From contig NZ_AVPG01000013.1 in the NCBI RefSeq assembly GCF_000775615.1, positions 21,192 through 85,191 on the forward strand: DNA of 64,000 bases, given 5' to 3'. Under the pieces are notes generated by a model that was not told where the DNA came from, did not search any database, and saw nothing but the letters and a program-made list of their open reading frames with translations. Below are positions 41,037 through 51,282 of this stretch, piece after piece. The stretch's first letter is position 1; each line of letters opens with the position of its first letter. The position numbers and the translations under genes are program-made. Source of the DNA: Pontibacillus litoralis JSM 072002 (GTDB lineage: Bacteria; Bacillota; Bacilli; Bacillales; BH030062).

Positions 41037-41909
41037 TTATTTCACCCAGCCGAGTAACATTTCACGAATGAATTTACTTGCGGCGATTTGTGTTTGTTCT
41101 GTTGGATCATATGCTGGTGCTACCTCGACAAGATCGGCGCCGACAATGTTTATATCCGCACGGGCTAGCTCGTGGATTGCTGCTAACAGTTCTTTAGAGC
41201 TAATTCCCCCCGCTTCTGCTGTTCCTGTTCCTGGTGCATAAGCCGGATCTAACACATCAATATCAATGGTGACATAAACGTTGCGTCCAGCTAACTGTGG
41301 CAATACAGTCTTAAGTGGTTTTAGCACTTCATACTTCGCCATATGCATCCCACTCGTAGCAGCATATTGAAATTCTTCCCGCATACCAGAACGGGTGCCA
41401 AAGGAGTACACATTCTCTGGTCCAATCAGGTCACAAATTTTGCGGACAGGGGTAGAATGAGACAGTGGCTCCCCTTCATATTCTTCCCGTAAATCGGCAT
41501 GAGCATCTATGTGGATAAAAGCCATATCCGCATATTTCTCATACATAGCTTGAACAATTGGCCATGTCACGAGATGCTCTCCTCCCATTCCGAGCGGGAA
41601 CTTATCCATTGCTATTATTTTGCGAACGTAGTCTTTAATCATTTCTAGACTGCGAGCTGGATTCCCAAAAGGTAACGGAATATCACCAGCATCATAGTAA
41701 GGTACTTCTTCTAAATGTTTATCTAAATAAGGGCTATACTCTTCTAATCCTAACGATGCTTCTCGAATTCGATTAGGGCCGAACCGAGACCCTGGCCGAA
41801 AGCTAACCGTCCAATCCATTGGCATGCCGTACAATATCGCTTTACTTTCCTCTACAACAGGATGACTCATAATGAACACCTTGCCCGAATACGCTTCATC
41901 AAATCGCAT
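41037..41909 (-). CDS. speB: Agmatinase
   Basis: Hydrolyses agmatine to putrescine and urea. The 290-residue ureohydrolase has the dimetal motifs GMGGEHL near 113, FIHIDAHADLR near 139 and TIDIDVLDPAYAPGTG near 219. It starts MRFDEAYSGKVFI, as in B. subtilis SpeB. It is 12 bp downstream of speE, so the two form the putrescine to spermidine operon. Confidence 0.96.
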   Translation of the reverse strand: MRFDEAYSGKVFIMSHPVVEESKAILYGMPMDWTVSFRPGSRFGPNRIREASLGLEEYSPYLDKHLEEVPYYDAGDIPLPFGNPARSLEMIKDYVRKIIAMDKFPLGMGGEHLVTWPIVQAMYEKYADMAFIHIDAHADLREEYEGEPLSHSTPVRKICDLIGPENVYSFGTRSGMREEFQYAATSGMHMAKYEVLKPLKTVLPQLAGRNVYVTIDIDVLDPAYAPGTGTAEAGGISSKELLAAIHELARADINIVGADLVEVAPAYDPTEQTQIAASKFIREMLLGWVK

Positions 41910-41921
41910 TTTCTTCTCCCC

Positions 41922-42749
41922 TTACTTGATTAAGTCTTGGACGAACTTCGGTAATGCAAAAGCGGCTTTATGAAGCTCTTGCGTATAATATTTCGTCTCG
42001 ATTGTATGGAAACGCTCATCCTTCACTTCTAAAGGATCATATCGTTTACTGCCAATGGTAAACGTCCATAGACCACTTGGATACGTTGGGATATTAGCAG
42101 TGTATAGTTGCGTCACGGGGAAAATTTCGCTCACATCTTGAAAAACTTGTTGGATTAAATCTGCTTTAAACCAAGGGTTATCTGTTTGAGCGACGAAAAT
42201 ACCATCTTCTTTAAGTGCGTTGGAAATTCCAGCATAGAAGCCCTTTGTAAATAAGTTCACAGCTGGTCCAACCGGCTCGGTAGAATCGACCATAATGACG
42301 TCATAAGCCGCTTCACTTTGAGCAATGTGCATAAACCCATCATCTACCTTAACTTCTACTCTTGGATTGTCTAACTCTCCAGCAATGCTCGGTAAAAATT
42401 GCTTACAATAGTCGATGACTTTCCCATCAATTTCTACAAGTGTTGCTTTTTCCACGCTTGGGTGCTTTAATATTTCCCGAATCACCCCGCCGTCTCCACC
42501 ACCTACAACAAGGACATGCTTCGGATTAGGGTGGGTAAATAGCGGTACGTGGGCAACCATTTCATGATAGACGAATTCATCACGCTCTGTCGTCATGACC
42601 ATCCCGTCTAGTGTTAGCATATTGCCCCACTCTTCTGTTTCTAGCATGTCTAGCTGCTGGTAGTCCGTTTTCTCTGTATGATGTGTTTTCTTAACTTTTG
42701 CCGTAATACCGAAATGTTCGGTTTGCTTCTCTGTATACCAAAGTTCCAT
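41922..42749 (-). CDS. speE: Spermidine synthase
   Basis: Transfers an aminopropyl group from decarboxylated S-adenosylmethionine to putrescine. The 275 residues have the N-terminal strand tetramer region, [13 protein letters not shown] near 86-98 and the active-site [15 protein letters not shown] near 155. First gene of speE-speB; a sigma-A promoter lies about 100 bases upstream. Confidence 0.96.
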   Translation of the reverse strand: MELWYTEKQTEHFGITAKVKKTHHTEKTDYQQLDMLETEEWGNMLTLDGMVMTTERDEFVYHEMVAHVPLFTHPNPKHVLVVGGGDGGVIREILKHPSVEKATLVEIDGKVIDYCKQFLPSIAGELDNPRVEVKVDDGFMHIAQSEAAYDVIMVDSTEPVGPAVNLFTKGFYAGISNALKEDGIFVAQTDNPWFKADLIQQVFQDVSEIFPVTQLYTANIPTYPSGLWTFTIGSKRYDPLEVKDERFHTIETKYYTQELHKAAFALPKFVQDLIK

Positions 42750-42853
42750 ATAAGTACCCCTTTCAGCACGACATATGCGCGCTCCTGTCTATGTACACAA
42801 CCGAATTGCTGTTTGTTTATCTTATCACTTTTTCATGCCTTTCAAACAATCAA

Positions 42854-42881
42854 ATTATAGATAATCTCACAAAAAAATCAA
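42854..42881 (-). promoter_or_regulatory. Sigma-A promoter of speE-speB
   Basis: TTGATT (42876-42881), 16 bases, TATAAT (42854-42859) on the minus strand, in the divergent spacer with pbpG. Confidence 0.65.
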
Positions 42882-42985
42882 GCAATTTTTTATAAGATTA
42901 TAAATTCTAACACTTTATGTGTAAAAAAAATTTAAATAGCCATAATGGTATAAAAAAGATGTACCACCAAAAATGGGGAGTGGCT

Positions 42986-45013
42986 ATGAACAATAAACAG
43001 CTATTCAAGTGGTTCTTACGAGTAACAGGCGCGATGACGGTATTATTTCTGTGTGGCATCATTAGTATATTGCTCTATTGTTACACTCTTGGAGCGCCAT
43101 CATTAAAAAGCGAACAAAACACACTATTTTATGATGAAGCAGAGCAAGTAATTGGGGTAGAGCACGGAGAAGAAAACCGATACGGAATAGCAATAGACGA
43201 AATGGACCCAACGTTTGTACAAGCTACTTTATTAACAGAAGATAAGCGGTTCTATCAACATTGGGGCTTTGATTTCAAACGGATTGTAGCGGCCATTTAT
43301 CATAATGTGCGCCAGCTAACGAAAGCACAAGGGGCCAGCACGATTACACAACAGTACGCTCGAAATCTATATTTAACTCACGAGAAAACATGGTTACGAA
43401 AATGGAAAGAAGCGATGTATGCCATTCGTTTAGAAATGTTCTATGATAAAGATACGATTCTAGAAGGGTATTTGAACACCATTTATTACGGACATGGTGC
43501 CTATGGTATTGAGGCGGCTAGCCATTATTATTTTGCCAAGGAGGCCGATGAGCTAACGATAGCAGAAGGATCTATGCTTGCGGCAATTCCTAAAGGGCCA
43601 TCCTATTATTCCCCTCATACCCATTACGATAATGCCAAGCAAAGACAAGAGCTTATCTTAAATACACTAAAAGAAGAACAAGTCATCACCAAGCAACAAT
43701 GGCGCCAAGCAAAAGAAGCTCCTATCCAGCTTGCGTCTCAACAGCAAAATAAAGAACAACGATTCGCTCCATACTTTCAAGATGTCGTTGTACAAGAAGC
43801 GGCACAAATACTTGATATAGATACAGAAGCGGTTCGTTCAGGGGGATATCACATTTATACAAGTTTAAACACAGATACGCAAAGGGAGCTCGAGCGGGCC
43901 ATTGAAGCGGAAATGGGAATATCAGAACAAATGCAAATTGGTGTCGTGAGTATGAACCCTCAAACTGGGGCTATTGTCGCTTTAGTCGGCGGAAGAGCGT
44001 ATGCAGACAGCTCCTATAATCGTGCGGTACAAGCAAAGCGTATGCCTGGTTCTACGTTTAAACCTTTATTGTACTATGCTGCGTTAGAGCATGGATACAC
44101 ACCGGCTACAACACTTTTAAGTAAGCCGACGGATTTCAAATTAGAGGATGGAACGGTGTATGAACCGAGCAATTATAATGGGTATTATGCCTATGACCCT
44201 ATCACACTCGCACAAGCCGTTGCACTATCTGATAACATTTATGCAGTCAAAACGAATCTATTTCTCGAAGAAGAGACTTTAGTAAAGACAGCGAACCATA
44301 TGGGAATCAAAAGCGACCTCCCAGCTGTACCTTCTTTAGCTCTAGGCACAGCGAGCGTATCCGTGATGGATATGGTAAGCTCCTATAGCTTGTTCGCTAA
44401 TGGCGGAAAAGAAATCCATCCTCACGTCATTAAGAAAATTACGAATGACAAAGGCGATGTGATTTACAAACAGCAAGTAGAAAACCAAAAGCAAATCCTC
44501 AATGAAAAGAATGCCTACGTAATGACAAATTTACTAACAGGTATGTTCGACGAATCTTTAAATGACTACATGAAGGTAACAGGTGCTTCCATTGCGGGAC
44601 AATTGACGAAACCGTTCGCCGGAAAATCTGGTACAACGCAAACGGACTCTTGGATGATCGGTTATAGTACCGAAGTCGTTACAGGCATTTGGACGGGGTA
44701 TGACGATAATAAAGCAATCGAGCAAGTAAAGGAGCATCAATACGCAAAAGACATTTGGGCAACGTATATGGAGAAGATACACGAGAATAGTAGCTTTCAT
44801 TCATTCCCACCCCCTAAAGGCGTTGTGGGGGTTTATATCGATCCTCATAGCGGCCAGCGAGCTACTCCTTATTGTGCAAGCAAAAGACTTTCTTATTTCG
44901 TAAAAGGCACAGAGCCAGAAGCCTATTGCGAACAACATCTCCCAAGCGATGGAGAAGCGGATGAACGGAATAAGGAAGATGGTAAACGAGGGTGGCTTGA
45001 TTTCTTCTTTTAG
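42986..45013 (+). CDS. pbpG: Class A penicillin-binding protein PbpG-like
   Basis: Bifunctional peptidoglycan synthase. The 675 residues have one membrane anchor (about 10-34), a transglycosylase domain (Glu85 in EDKRFYQHWGFD, GASTITQQYARNLYL) and a transpeptidase domain with Ser356 (GSTFK), SDN and KSGTT. The short tail ends in WLDFFF. Place beside speE and ywhD matches B. subtilis pbpG, a forespore PBP. The start is the ATG after GGGGAGTGG. I could not find a good sigma-F promoter. Confidence 0.93.
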   Translation: MNNKQLFKWFLRVTGAMTVLFLCGIISILLYCYTLGAPSLKSEQNTLFYDEAEQVIGVEHGEENRYGIAIDEMDPTFVQATLLTEDKRFYQHWGFDFKRIVAAIYHNVRQLTKAQGASTITQQYARNLYLTHEKTWLRKWKEAMYAIRLEMFYDKDTILEGYLNTIYYGHGAYGIEAASHYYFAKEADELTIAEGSMLAAIPKGPSYYSPHTHYDNAKQRQELILNTLKEEQVITKQQWRQAKEAPIQLASQQQNKEQRFAPYFQDVVVQEAAQILDIDTEAVRSGGYHIYTSLNTDTQRELERAIEAEMGISEQMQIGVVSMNPQTGAIVALVGGRAYADSSYNRAVQAKRMPGSTFKPLLYYAALEHGYTPATTLLSKPTDFKLEDGTVYEPSNYNGYYAYDPITLAQAVALSDNIYAVKTNLFLEEETLVKTANHMGIKSDLPAVPSLALGTASVSVMDMVSSYSLFANGGKEIHPHVIKKITNDKGDVIYKQQVENQKQILNEKNAYVMTNLLTGMFDESLNDYMKVTGASIAGQLTKPFAGKSGTTQTDSWMIGYSTEVVTGIWTGYDDNKAIEQVKEHQYAKDIWATYMEKIHENSSFHSFPPPKGVVGVYIDPHSGQRATPYCASKRLSYFVKGTEPEAYCEQHLPSDGEADERNKEDGKRGWLDFFF

Positions 45014-45032
45014 ATTAAAAAACCGTCCCATT

Positions 45033-45071
45033 AGAAAAAGATCGGCACTGTGTGGGAGCCGATCTTTTTCT
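45033..45071 (+). terminator. pbpG terminator
   Basis: A 14-bp perfect stem (45033-45046 with 45058-45071) with 11-base loop and T5 at its 3' arm, 20 bases after the pbpG stop. The following 226 bp to ywhD hold no gene I can see. Confidence 0.9.
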
Positions 45072-45297
45072 GTGTCCTAGTAAACATGTTGATATCCCAT
45101 GTGCTTCATATTTTACAAAGTTCTAGCGAAAACCTCAACAATTTCATACTTTATTCACATTTCAGTCAAATTCAAAACAGCCTAAAACCCTATCACATCA
45201 AGGTTTAGTTCTATTTATTCTGTAAAGCTTTTTTTCATCGTGTTCACAATTTCACCGAGCAATTTGACCTTTAAGCTATTCAAGAGGCCTCCCTAAC

Positions 45298-45813
45298 TTA
45301 CACATCTAACGCTTGTTTCAACTGCTCCGAAGAGTTATGCCACAGTTCTTCATTGTGCTGCTGTAAAAACTGTCCTAATAAACGCTTCGATGCATCATCC
45401 ATGTGGTCTACTACCATTTTTCCTTTTAATGATTTATCCATGTTGTTTACATGCTCTGGCATCGATTTATACCCGCGCCTATTTTCTTTATCAACGAGCA
45501 TTTCACACCCCGCTACTCCTGCGTAATAAGGTCCTTGTTCATTACGATCAACAGTTACCCATACTAACCAATACAGTTTTGGATTAGGCACGATACTTTT
45601 ATCAGCTTTAAATTTCACACGTCGCTCTACTTCGCTTCGCGCATGCATCGCTCCCATATCGACTTGCGCTGTGCCATCCTCAGGACAAACGAAAACAGGG
45701 GATACATTTTCTAAGCTAATCGAGCCAACACCGTATCCACCATGACCGTCCGTCGAATCGTCTTTCATAATCGTAAACTGATTCTTCTTTTTATCTGAAC
45801 CGGAATTCAACAT
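45298..45813 (-). CDS. ywhD: YwhD family protein
   Basis: 171-residue Bacillaceae protein of unknown function, same length class as B. subtilis YwhD and in the same place next to pbpG. Visible features: VGSISLENVSPVFVCPEDG near 30-48, HARSEVERRVKF, LYWLVWVTVDRN and an acidic, helical C-terminus. AAAGGGGA precedes the ATG. No catalytic motif recognised. Confidence 0.87.
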   Translation of the reverse strand: MLNSGSDKKKNQFTIMKDDSTDGHGGYGVGSISLENVSPVFVCPEDGTAQVDMGAMHARSEVERRVKFKADKSIVPNPKLYWLVWVTVDRNEQGPYYAGVAGCEMLVDKENRRGYKSMPEHVNNMDKSLKGKMVVDHMDDASKRLLGQFLQQHNEELWHNSSEQLKQALDV

Positions 45814-45870
45814 ATGAAATTCCCCTTTCCATACCTGTTTTTCCCCATTTTAACACTTATCAAAAAACAC

Positions 45871-45906
45871 TTCCATTTATCGTATACGGCAACACGATAA
45901 ATGGAA
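45871..45906 (-). terminator. ywgA terminator
   Basis: A 13-bp perfect stem (45871-45883 with 45894-45906) with a 10-base loop, then GTGTTTTTTG on the minus strand. Confidence 0.88.
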
Positions 45907-45923
45907 ATGTTCTCACCTAACTA

Positions 45924-46421
45924 TTAATGGGCTAGCTCAGCAATAAACGCCCAAGCTTCTTCTAGTTCTTCTTGTGTATAATTTTGCTTCGCCTTCACTA
46001 CTTGCACTTTCGCCTCGACTTCTTCTTTCCCAAGTTCGTCAAAGTATAACATCGTAGAGACAAGCTCTAAAAAGCGGGAACTCCTCGCATTCATCTTCTC
46101 AATATAGCTTGTCATAAACGGCATATCCATATCCGCATAATGGTTCAAAAATTGTTCGCCATTAGAAGTTAACGTGTAGCGATACTGGTAATAGTTGCTC
46201 TTTTTCTCCCACGTTTCTTGTAAAAAACCGAGATTACACAATTCTTCTACCCGAAGCGTTAGTTCTTCTGAGTAAGGTCCGTAAAAGTGGAATTGATAAC
46301 GCTCTTCAAATGGAAATCCAGACTTCTTCAAAATATAAATCATTTTCTGTAGACGCTTGCGACCAACTACTTCACTACATTGCGAAAAAAACTTCACCAA
46401 TTTAGCATGATCATTTAACAC
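45924..46421 (-). CDS. ywgA: YwgA family protein
   Basis: 165-residue helical protein of unknown function that follows ywfO in bacilli. Its pattern VGRKRLQKMIYILKKSGFPF and FHFYGPYSEEL resembles winged-helix proteins of the SocA/Panacea type, often linked to antitoxins or regulation, but no function is shown. GTG start after AGGAGTG; 12 bp from ywfO, so one transcript. Confidence 0.82.
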   Translation of the reverse strand: MLNDHAKLVKFFSQCSEVVGRKRLQKMIYILKKSGFPFEERYQFHFYGPYSEELTLRVEELCNLGFLQETWEKKSNYYQYRYTLTSNGEQFLNHYADMDMPFMTSYIEKMNARSSRFLELVSTMLYFDELGKEEVEAKVQVVKAKQNYTQEELEEAWAFIAELAH

Positions 46422-46433
46422 GACACTTCACTC

Positions 46434-47729
46434 CTAGCCGTACAAAATTTCCAAAATCCTTTTCTTCGTCTTACTACGCTTCGACAACCGTTCTATTAAA
46501 TCTTTAGGAAAATAGAGCTTGTGGTCTGTACGTTTTTTACCTGATATAGCTTCCACAATTTCTGATTTCCTAGACAGTTCTTGCAGCTCTTTATTCGGCA
46601 ATAACAAATGAATAGGTAAGCGTTCACCCTCTTCTCCAGGACGGTAGAAATCGTATGGTAAATCAGAAGAAGAATCAACTACAAGGTAATAATCTGGATC
46701 CATTCCTGCCTTTTGAAATAGCTTGTACAATTCCATCCATTCGTTCATTTGTGTATTCGGGTTAAACTCTACGTACTTAAATAATTTTCGGTTCACAAAT
46801 CGCCAGCACAAATCGCTTAAAATCGGATCCTCTTCCTCTTGCCACATTTGAAAATAATATAACGTAATCGCTTCGTCTAGTTTTAAGTAAGCTTGTAAAT
46901 CAGGTTCCCCTTTAAAAAACGTTTCAAAGTGAACAGGGGCACACTTAAATGTATATCCCTCTTCATAAAGCTGCTTTGCTCGGTGCAACACTTTTGTCAA
47001 AATAACCTCCGCACTTCGCGTTACAGGATGGAAATACACTTGCCAATACATTTGATAGCGACTCATAATATAATCTTCTACCGCATGCATGCCACTTTCT
47101 TTGACAACAACTTGATCTTCCATAGGGCGCATCACTCGCAAAATGCGCTCCATATCAAAGTGACCATAACTAACACCAGTAAAATAAGCATCCCGCTGCA
47201 AATAATCCATCCGGTCAGCATCAATTTGACTCGATATTAAACTCACTACTAATTTGTTTTCATACGTTTTATTAATGACGTCAGCAACTTTTTGCGGAAA
47301 ATCGGGAGCTACACGCTGTAAAATAGCATGAACATACGTATCCCCTAATATAATGGCGCGAGTAAAATATTCATGATCTAGCTTGAATACTTTCTCGAAG
47401 GAATGGGAAAACGGACCGTGCCCTAAATCGTGCAACAGGGCGGCAGTTAAACATAATAATCGCTCTTCATGATTCCAATGCTCTCTATTTTGAAAGTTAT
47501 CGATAATACGGCGCACGATTTCATACACTCCTAACGAGTGATTAAATCTACTATGCTCTGCACCATGAAATGTTAAATAAGATGTGCCTAATTGCTTCAC
47601 ACGTCGTAATCGTTGAAATTCGGGGGTTCCAACTAAATCCCAAATGACACGATCGCGCACGTGAACATAACGATGAACAGGGTCCTTAAATACCTTTTCT
47701 TCATGCAATTTCTCATCTTTATATGCCAT
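46434..47729 (-). CDS. ywfO: HD-domain phosphohydrolase YwfO
   Basis: 431-residue metal-dependent phosphohydrolase of the dGTPase/SAMHD1-like group. The HD motif lies at HDLGHGPFSHSFE, with the upstream histidine in HGAEHSRFNHSLGVYE and the later Asp in SSQIDADRMDYLQRDA. B. subtilis YwfO belongs to this group; nucleotide substrate cannot be told. It leads the ywfO-ywgA pair. Confidence 0.9.
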   Translation of the reverse strand: MAYKDEKLHEEKVFKDPVHRYVHVRDRVIWDLVGTPEFQRLRRVKQLGTSYLTFHGAEHSRFNHSLGVYEIVRRIIDNFQNREHWNHEERLLCLTAALLHDLGHGPFSHSFEKVFKLDHEYFTRAIILGDTYVHAILQRVAPDFPQKVADVINKTYENKLVVSLISSQIDADRMDYLQRDAYFTGVSYGHFDMERILRVMRPMEDQVVVKESGMHAVEDYIMSRYQMYWQVYFHPVTRSAEVILTKVLHRAKQLYEEGYTFKCAPVHFETFFKGEPDLQAYLKLDEAITLYYFQMWQEEEDPILSDLCWRFVNRKLFKYVEFNPNTQMNEWMELYKLFQKAGMDPDYYLVVDSSSDLPYDFYRPGEEGERLPIHLLLPNKELQELSRKSEIVEAISGKKRTDHKLYFPKDLIERLSKRSKTKKRILEILYG

Positions 47730-47855
47730 AATGTATAACTGCCCTTCCTATTTCGAATAGTATTGTTCCACCCATTATAAATGAAAAATAGAAAACCGTG
47801 AACAAATAGATTTCGCCGTATAAAAACACCTTGACAAGTAGCAAGGTGTGAACGT

Positions 47856-48116
47856 TTATAATGGTTGATGCAAATTAGCGTTACGTTTGGCATCTTTTGT
47901 TAGTTTGACTTTTACTTTCTCCATTAATTCTTCTTCAGTTAATGCTGCTACAGGGCGATTATTTACGAACGCAAAACATTTTTTACGTCCTGGACCGCAA
48001 TAAGATTGACAGCCGATTTGCACTTCTGCATCTGGATCTATATCTTCAAGGCGAGGAAGCAACGTTTTCAGATTAGTTGCCTGACAATCATCACATACTC
48101 GAAATTCATTCGCCAA
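47856..48116 (-). CDS. DUF1450-type cysteine-rich small protein
   Basis: 86-residue protein. Two cysteines (C8, C11 in RVCDDCQ) and a [13 protein letters not shown] cluster near 46-58 match the DUF1450 group, which may bind an iron-sulfur cluster or zinc. Starts at TTG 48114-48116, seven bases after GAAGGAGAG; the frame upstream of this has no ribosome site. Convergent or separate from ywfO, opposite to lipL. Function unknown. Confidence 0.8.
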   Translation of the reverse strand: MANEFRVCDDCQATNLKTLLPRLEDIDPDAEVQIGCQSYCGPGRKKCFAFVNNRPVAALTEEELMEKVKVKLTKDAKRNANLHQPL

Positions 48117-48260
48117 TTTGCTTCTCTCCTTCTCCGTTCGATTTATTTTATAAAGACTAAATGGTATTTTACATAGAAAAGTCGAAAGTTGCAACCTGTA
48201 AATAACGGTTGTCGCAACAATGACACAACCTGTATGTGTGTTATCACATTTCTGCCTAGC

Positions 48261-48271
48261 TCTGTTATAAT
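48261..48271 (+). promoter_or_regulatory. Extended -10 promoter of lipL
   Basis: TGTTATAAT (48263-48271) without a clear -35 box, about 40 bases before the lipL start. Confidence 0.55.
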
Positions 48272-48310
48272 AGAAAAGGAATGTTAACAGCACGAAAAGA
48301 GGTACGAACA

Positions 48311-49153
48311 ATGGATACGAAGGCATTATTACAACCAACTACTTATCGTTTCATGGACCAAAGTGAAATGGGGCCATCCTTCTCGGCTTTACAATCGTTT
48401 GCAACAGATGATACGTTAGCCATTTCTGTTGGACAAGGGCTATCCCCTACAGCTGCTCGGTTATGGGTGCATCACCAAACGGTTGTCCTTGGGATTCCAG
48501 ATGCACGACTTCCTTATATTGGAGAAGGGGTAGATTTTTTAAAGGAGCAAGGGTACAAAGCTATCGTTCGCAATTCAGGTGGCTTAGCTGTCGTGCTAGA
48601 TGAAGGAGTTCTGAACTTATCATTTATTTTCCAAGATGGAAAGCACGTTGATATTCATCAAGGGTACGAAGCAATGGTACATTTCATCCAACTTCTATTT
48701 GAAGAAGAGAGTTTCCCAATAGAAGCCTATGAAATTACCCAATCTTATTGTCCAGGTACGTATGACTTAAGCATTGGTGGCAAGAAGTTTGCTGGCATCT
48801 CACAACGTCGCGTAAAAAATGGCAGTGCCGTACAAATCTATGTATGCGTAACAGGTAGTGGAAGTGAGCGCGCTGATCTCATTCGACGCTTCTATGAAGT
48901 AAGTAAAAAAGGAGAAAATACGACATTCACCTATCCAGATATTGATCCTACTTGTATGGCTTCCCTTGAGGAACTCTTTGGTAAGCCATTATCCGTCCAA
49001 GAGGTGCGTAATCGGATTTTATATAAATTGCACGAGCTTAGTGGACACATTACCACAGACCCATTATCTCAGCAAGAAATGGTTTGGTTTGATAAACGGT
49101 TTGAACAAATGGTTGAGCGTAATGAAAAAGCACTGGCACGCCTTGAAAAATAA
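48311..49153 (+). CDS. lipL: Octanoyl-[GcvH]:protein N-octanoyltransferase LipL
   Basis: Moves octanoyl or lipoyl groups from the glycine cleavage H protein to the E2 subunits of ketoacid dehydrogenases. The 280 residues contain [19 protein letters not shown] near 87-105, the acyl-thioester Cys147 ([10 protein letters not shown]) and [12 protein letters not shown]. Position next to pta matches ywfL. The start is ATG 48311 after AAAAGAGGT. A terminator overlaps the stop codon. Confidence 0.94.
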   Translation: MDTKALLQPTTYRFMDQSEMGPSFSALQSFATDDTLAISVGQGLSPTAARLWVHHQTVVLGIPDARLPYIGEGVDFLKEQGYKAIVRNSGGLAVVLDEGVLNLSFIFQDGKHVDIHQGYEAMVHFIQLLFEEESFPIEAYEITQSYCPGTYDLSIGGKKFAGISQRRVKNGSAVQIYVCVTGSGSERADLIRRFYEVSKKGENTTFTYPDIDPTCMASLEELFGKPLSVQEVRNRILYKLHELSGHITTDPLSQQEMVWFDKRFEQMVERNEKALARLEK

Positions 49154-49170
49154 GGCGTCAGTGCTTTTTC
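49124..49170. terminator. Bidirectional terminator, lipL and pta
   Basis: Long stem with a small internal loop (49124-49144 with 49152-49170) containing AAAAAGCACTG and CAGTGCTTTTT. The lipL stop codon is in the loop region. Confidence 0.85.
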
Positions 49171-49176
49171 ATTGTA

Positions 49177-50148
49177 TTATAAGGATTGAGCTGCAGTAAT
49201 AATGGATAGCTTGTACACATCTTCTGCACTACAGCCACGAGATAGGTCGTTAACTGGTGCGTTTAACCCTTGCAATACTGGGCCAACTGCATCAAAACCA
49301 CCCATTCGCTGAGCAATTTTGTATCCAATGTTACCGGCTTCTAAACTAGGGAATACGAATACATTAGCATCCCCTTTAAGTTCGGAGTTAGGTGCTTTCT
49401 TCTCTGCAACAGCAGGAACGAATGCAGCATCAAATTGGAACTCTCCATCTAGCTTCAATTCAGGCTTTTGTTCTTTAGCAATTTGCACTGCTTCTACTAC
49501 TTTTTCTGTATCTGGTGATTTAGCAGACCCTTTCGTAGAGAAACTTAGCATTGCTACACGTGGATCTATATCAAATAGCTCTGCTGTTTCTGCACTTGCT
49601 AAAGCGATTTCAGCTAAATCTTGGCTGTCTGGATCCATGTTAATAGCACAGTCAGCAAACGCGTACTTCTCATCGTCACGTACCATGATAAAGATACCAG
49701 AAGTTTTCTTAATACCTGGTTTTGTTTTAATGATTTGTAACGCTGGGCGTACAGTATCTGCAGTAGAGTGCGCCGCGCCACTTACTAAACCATCAGCTTT
49801 ATTCATGTACACAAGCATTGTACCAAAGTAGTTCTCGTCTGTTAACATTTCACGAGCTTTCTCTTCAGTTGCTTTTCCTTTACGACGCTCTACGAAACTC
49901 GCTACCATTTCATCAAACGCTTCGTATGTATGTGGATCTATAATTTCCGCACCACTCACATCAACGCCTAATTCAGTCGCCTTCTGTGTTATTTCATCTT
50001 TATTTCCAATTAGTACAGGTGTAATGATTCCCTCTTGAACTAACTTAGATGCAGCTGTTAATATGCGCTCATCTAACCCTTCCGGAAGTACGATTTTCTT
50101 GCTTGTCCCACTTAATTTGCTTCGTAATGTATCAAACAGGTTGCTCAT
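49177..50148 (-). CDS. pta: Phosphate acetyltransferase
   Basis: Converts acetyl-CoA and phosphate to acetyl phosphate in overflow metabolism. The 323-residue protein is the short Pta form with LPEGLDERIL near 21, SGAAHSTADTVRPALQIIKT near 126 and the C-terminal NDLSRGCSAEDVYKL. ATG after GGAGGG. The divergent spacer with hemQ is 240 bp; I do not see a good cre site there. Confidence 0.95.
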   Translation of the reverse strand: MSNLFDTLRSKLSGTSKKIVLPEGLDERILTAASKLVQEGIITPVLIGNKDEITQKATELGVDVSGAEIIDPHTYEAFDEMVASFVERRKGKATEEKAREMLTDENYFGTMLVYMNKADGLVSGAAHSTADTVRPALQIIKTKPGIKKTSGIFIMVRDDEKYAFADCAINMDPDSQDLAEIALASAETAELFDIDPRVAMLSFSTKGSAKSPDTEKVVEAVQIAKEQKPELKLDGEFQFDAAFVPAVAEKKAPNSELKGDANVFVFPSLEAGNIGYKIAQRMGGFDAVGPVLQGLNAPVNDLSRGCSAEDVYKLSIITAAQSL

Positions 50149-50388
50149 CTTATATCCCTCCATCAGTTTATCTGTTATATATGATAAATCCTTTTGTGTT
50201 TAAAAGAAAGCCTAGACATAGCAAGATGGAAATGTCTTTATTTTCAAACGATTCTCTCTCACACTAGTCGGTTGAAAAGCTTTCTACCGCTATTCCCTTT
50301 TTAACATTTCCAATTTAATTAGCCATTATGTTATAGTTTACATTGGATGAATTTATTCAATATTTCACAACGTAAAGGAGCGAGTCAT

Positions 50389-51132
50389 ATGGCAGAGGCA
50401 GCAACTACTATTGAAGGTTGGTATTGTCTTCATGATTTACGCACAATGGATTGGACTGCTTGGAAGTGTCTTTCTAGCGAGGAAAGAGAAGCGGCTATCC
50501 ATGAATTTCATCAATTACTAGAAAAGTGGAATAAGACGCAGGATGAAAAGCAAGGTAGCCATGCGATATATACCGTCGTAGGGCAAAAAGCCGATTTCAT
50601 CATGATGATTCTTCGCCCTACAATGGACGAGTTAAACGAAATAGAAAATGAATTTAACAAAACGACTTTAGCTGATTACACAATTAAGAGTTATTCTTAC
50701 GTTTCGATTGTAGAGCTTTCTACATATATGGCTAAAGGAAAAGATATTGAAACAGATCCTGAAATTCAAGCGCGTCTGAAGCCAATTTTACCGGATTGGG
50801 ATTACATTTGCTTCTATCCAATGGATAAACGTCGTGACGGCGAAGATAATTGGTACATGTTACCAATGGAGGATAGAGGAAAAATGATGTACTCTCACGG
50901 CATGATCGGTCGCAAATATGCCGGAAAGGTCCGCCAAATCATTACAGGTTCTGTCGGTTTAGATGATTGGGAATGGGGCGTAACATTGTTCGCTCATGAT
51001 CCGCTTCAATTTAAGAAATTAATTTACGAAATGCGTTTTGATGAAGTAAGTGCTCGTTACGGTGAATTCGGCTCTTTCTTCGTTGGAAATCGCTTATCAG
51101 AAGAAAAGCTTCCTTCCTTCCTACACGTATAA
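50389..51132 (+). CDS. hemQ: Coproheme decarboxylase HemQ
   Basis: Last step of the Gram-positive heme pathway, decarboxylating coproheme with peroxide. The 247 residues have the chlorite-dismutase fold with Tyr143 ([16 protein letters not shown]) and the heme ligand His170 ([12 protein letters not shown]). The start is ATG 50389 after AAAGGAG. An extended -10 TGTTATAGT lies at 50329-50337. Position beside pta matches ywfI. Confidence 0.96.
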   Translation: MAEAATTIEGWYCLHDLRTMDWTAWKCLSSEEREAAIHEFHQLLEKWNKTQDEKQGSHAIYTVVGQKADFIMMILRPTMDELNEIENEFNKTTLADYTIKSYSYVSIVELSTYMAKGKDIETDPEIQARLKPILPDWDYICFYPMDKRRDGEDNWYMLPMEDRGKMMYSHGMIGRKYAGKVRQIITGSVGLDDWEWGVTLFAHDPLQFKKLIYEMRFDEVSARYGEFGSFFVGNRLSEEKLPSFLHV

Positions 51133-51154
51133 CACTTATTCCTATCATTTATGA

Positions 51155-51186
51155 AAGCTCATCGATTATGTCGGTGAGCTTTTTTG
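51155..51186 (+). terminator. hemQ terminator
   Basis: An 11-bp stem (51155-51165 with 51171-51181), 5-base loop, then T4 continuing the arm. It ends where the cwlJ promoter begins. Confidence 0.88.
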
Positions 51187-51213
51187 CATATGAACGAATA
51201 TTGTACATACATA
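51186..51213 (+). promoter_or_regulatory. Candidate sigma-E promoter of cwlJ-gerQ
   Basis: GCATATG (51186-51192), 13 bases, CATACATA (51206-51213). Each box has one mismatch to the sigma-E pattern KMATATT and CATACAHT. The cwlJ start is about 60 bases on. Confidence 0.55.
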
Positions 51214-51282
51214 TAGTGTTAGGAACGAATCTCCCACAAGCTTCATAAGCTGATGGCAGACGTTAAAAGGAGAGGTGAAACA

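Noticed and set aside
42917..42985. Sigma-F promoter for pbpG
   Set aside because: The best boxes (GTATA with CCAAAAATG) have too many mismatches and would start the transcript within the ribosome site.
50270..50300. cre site between pta and hemQ (TTGAAAAGCTTTC)
   Set aside because: The central CG is missing (AGCT instead of RCGY), so it does not fit the consensus.
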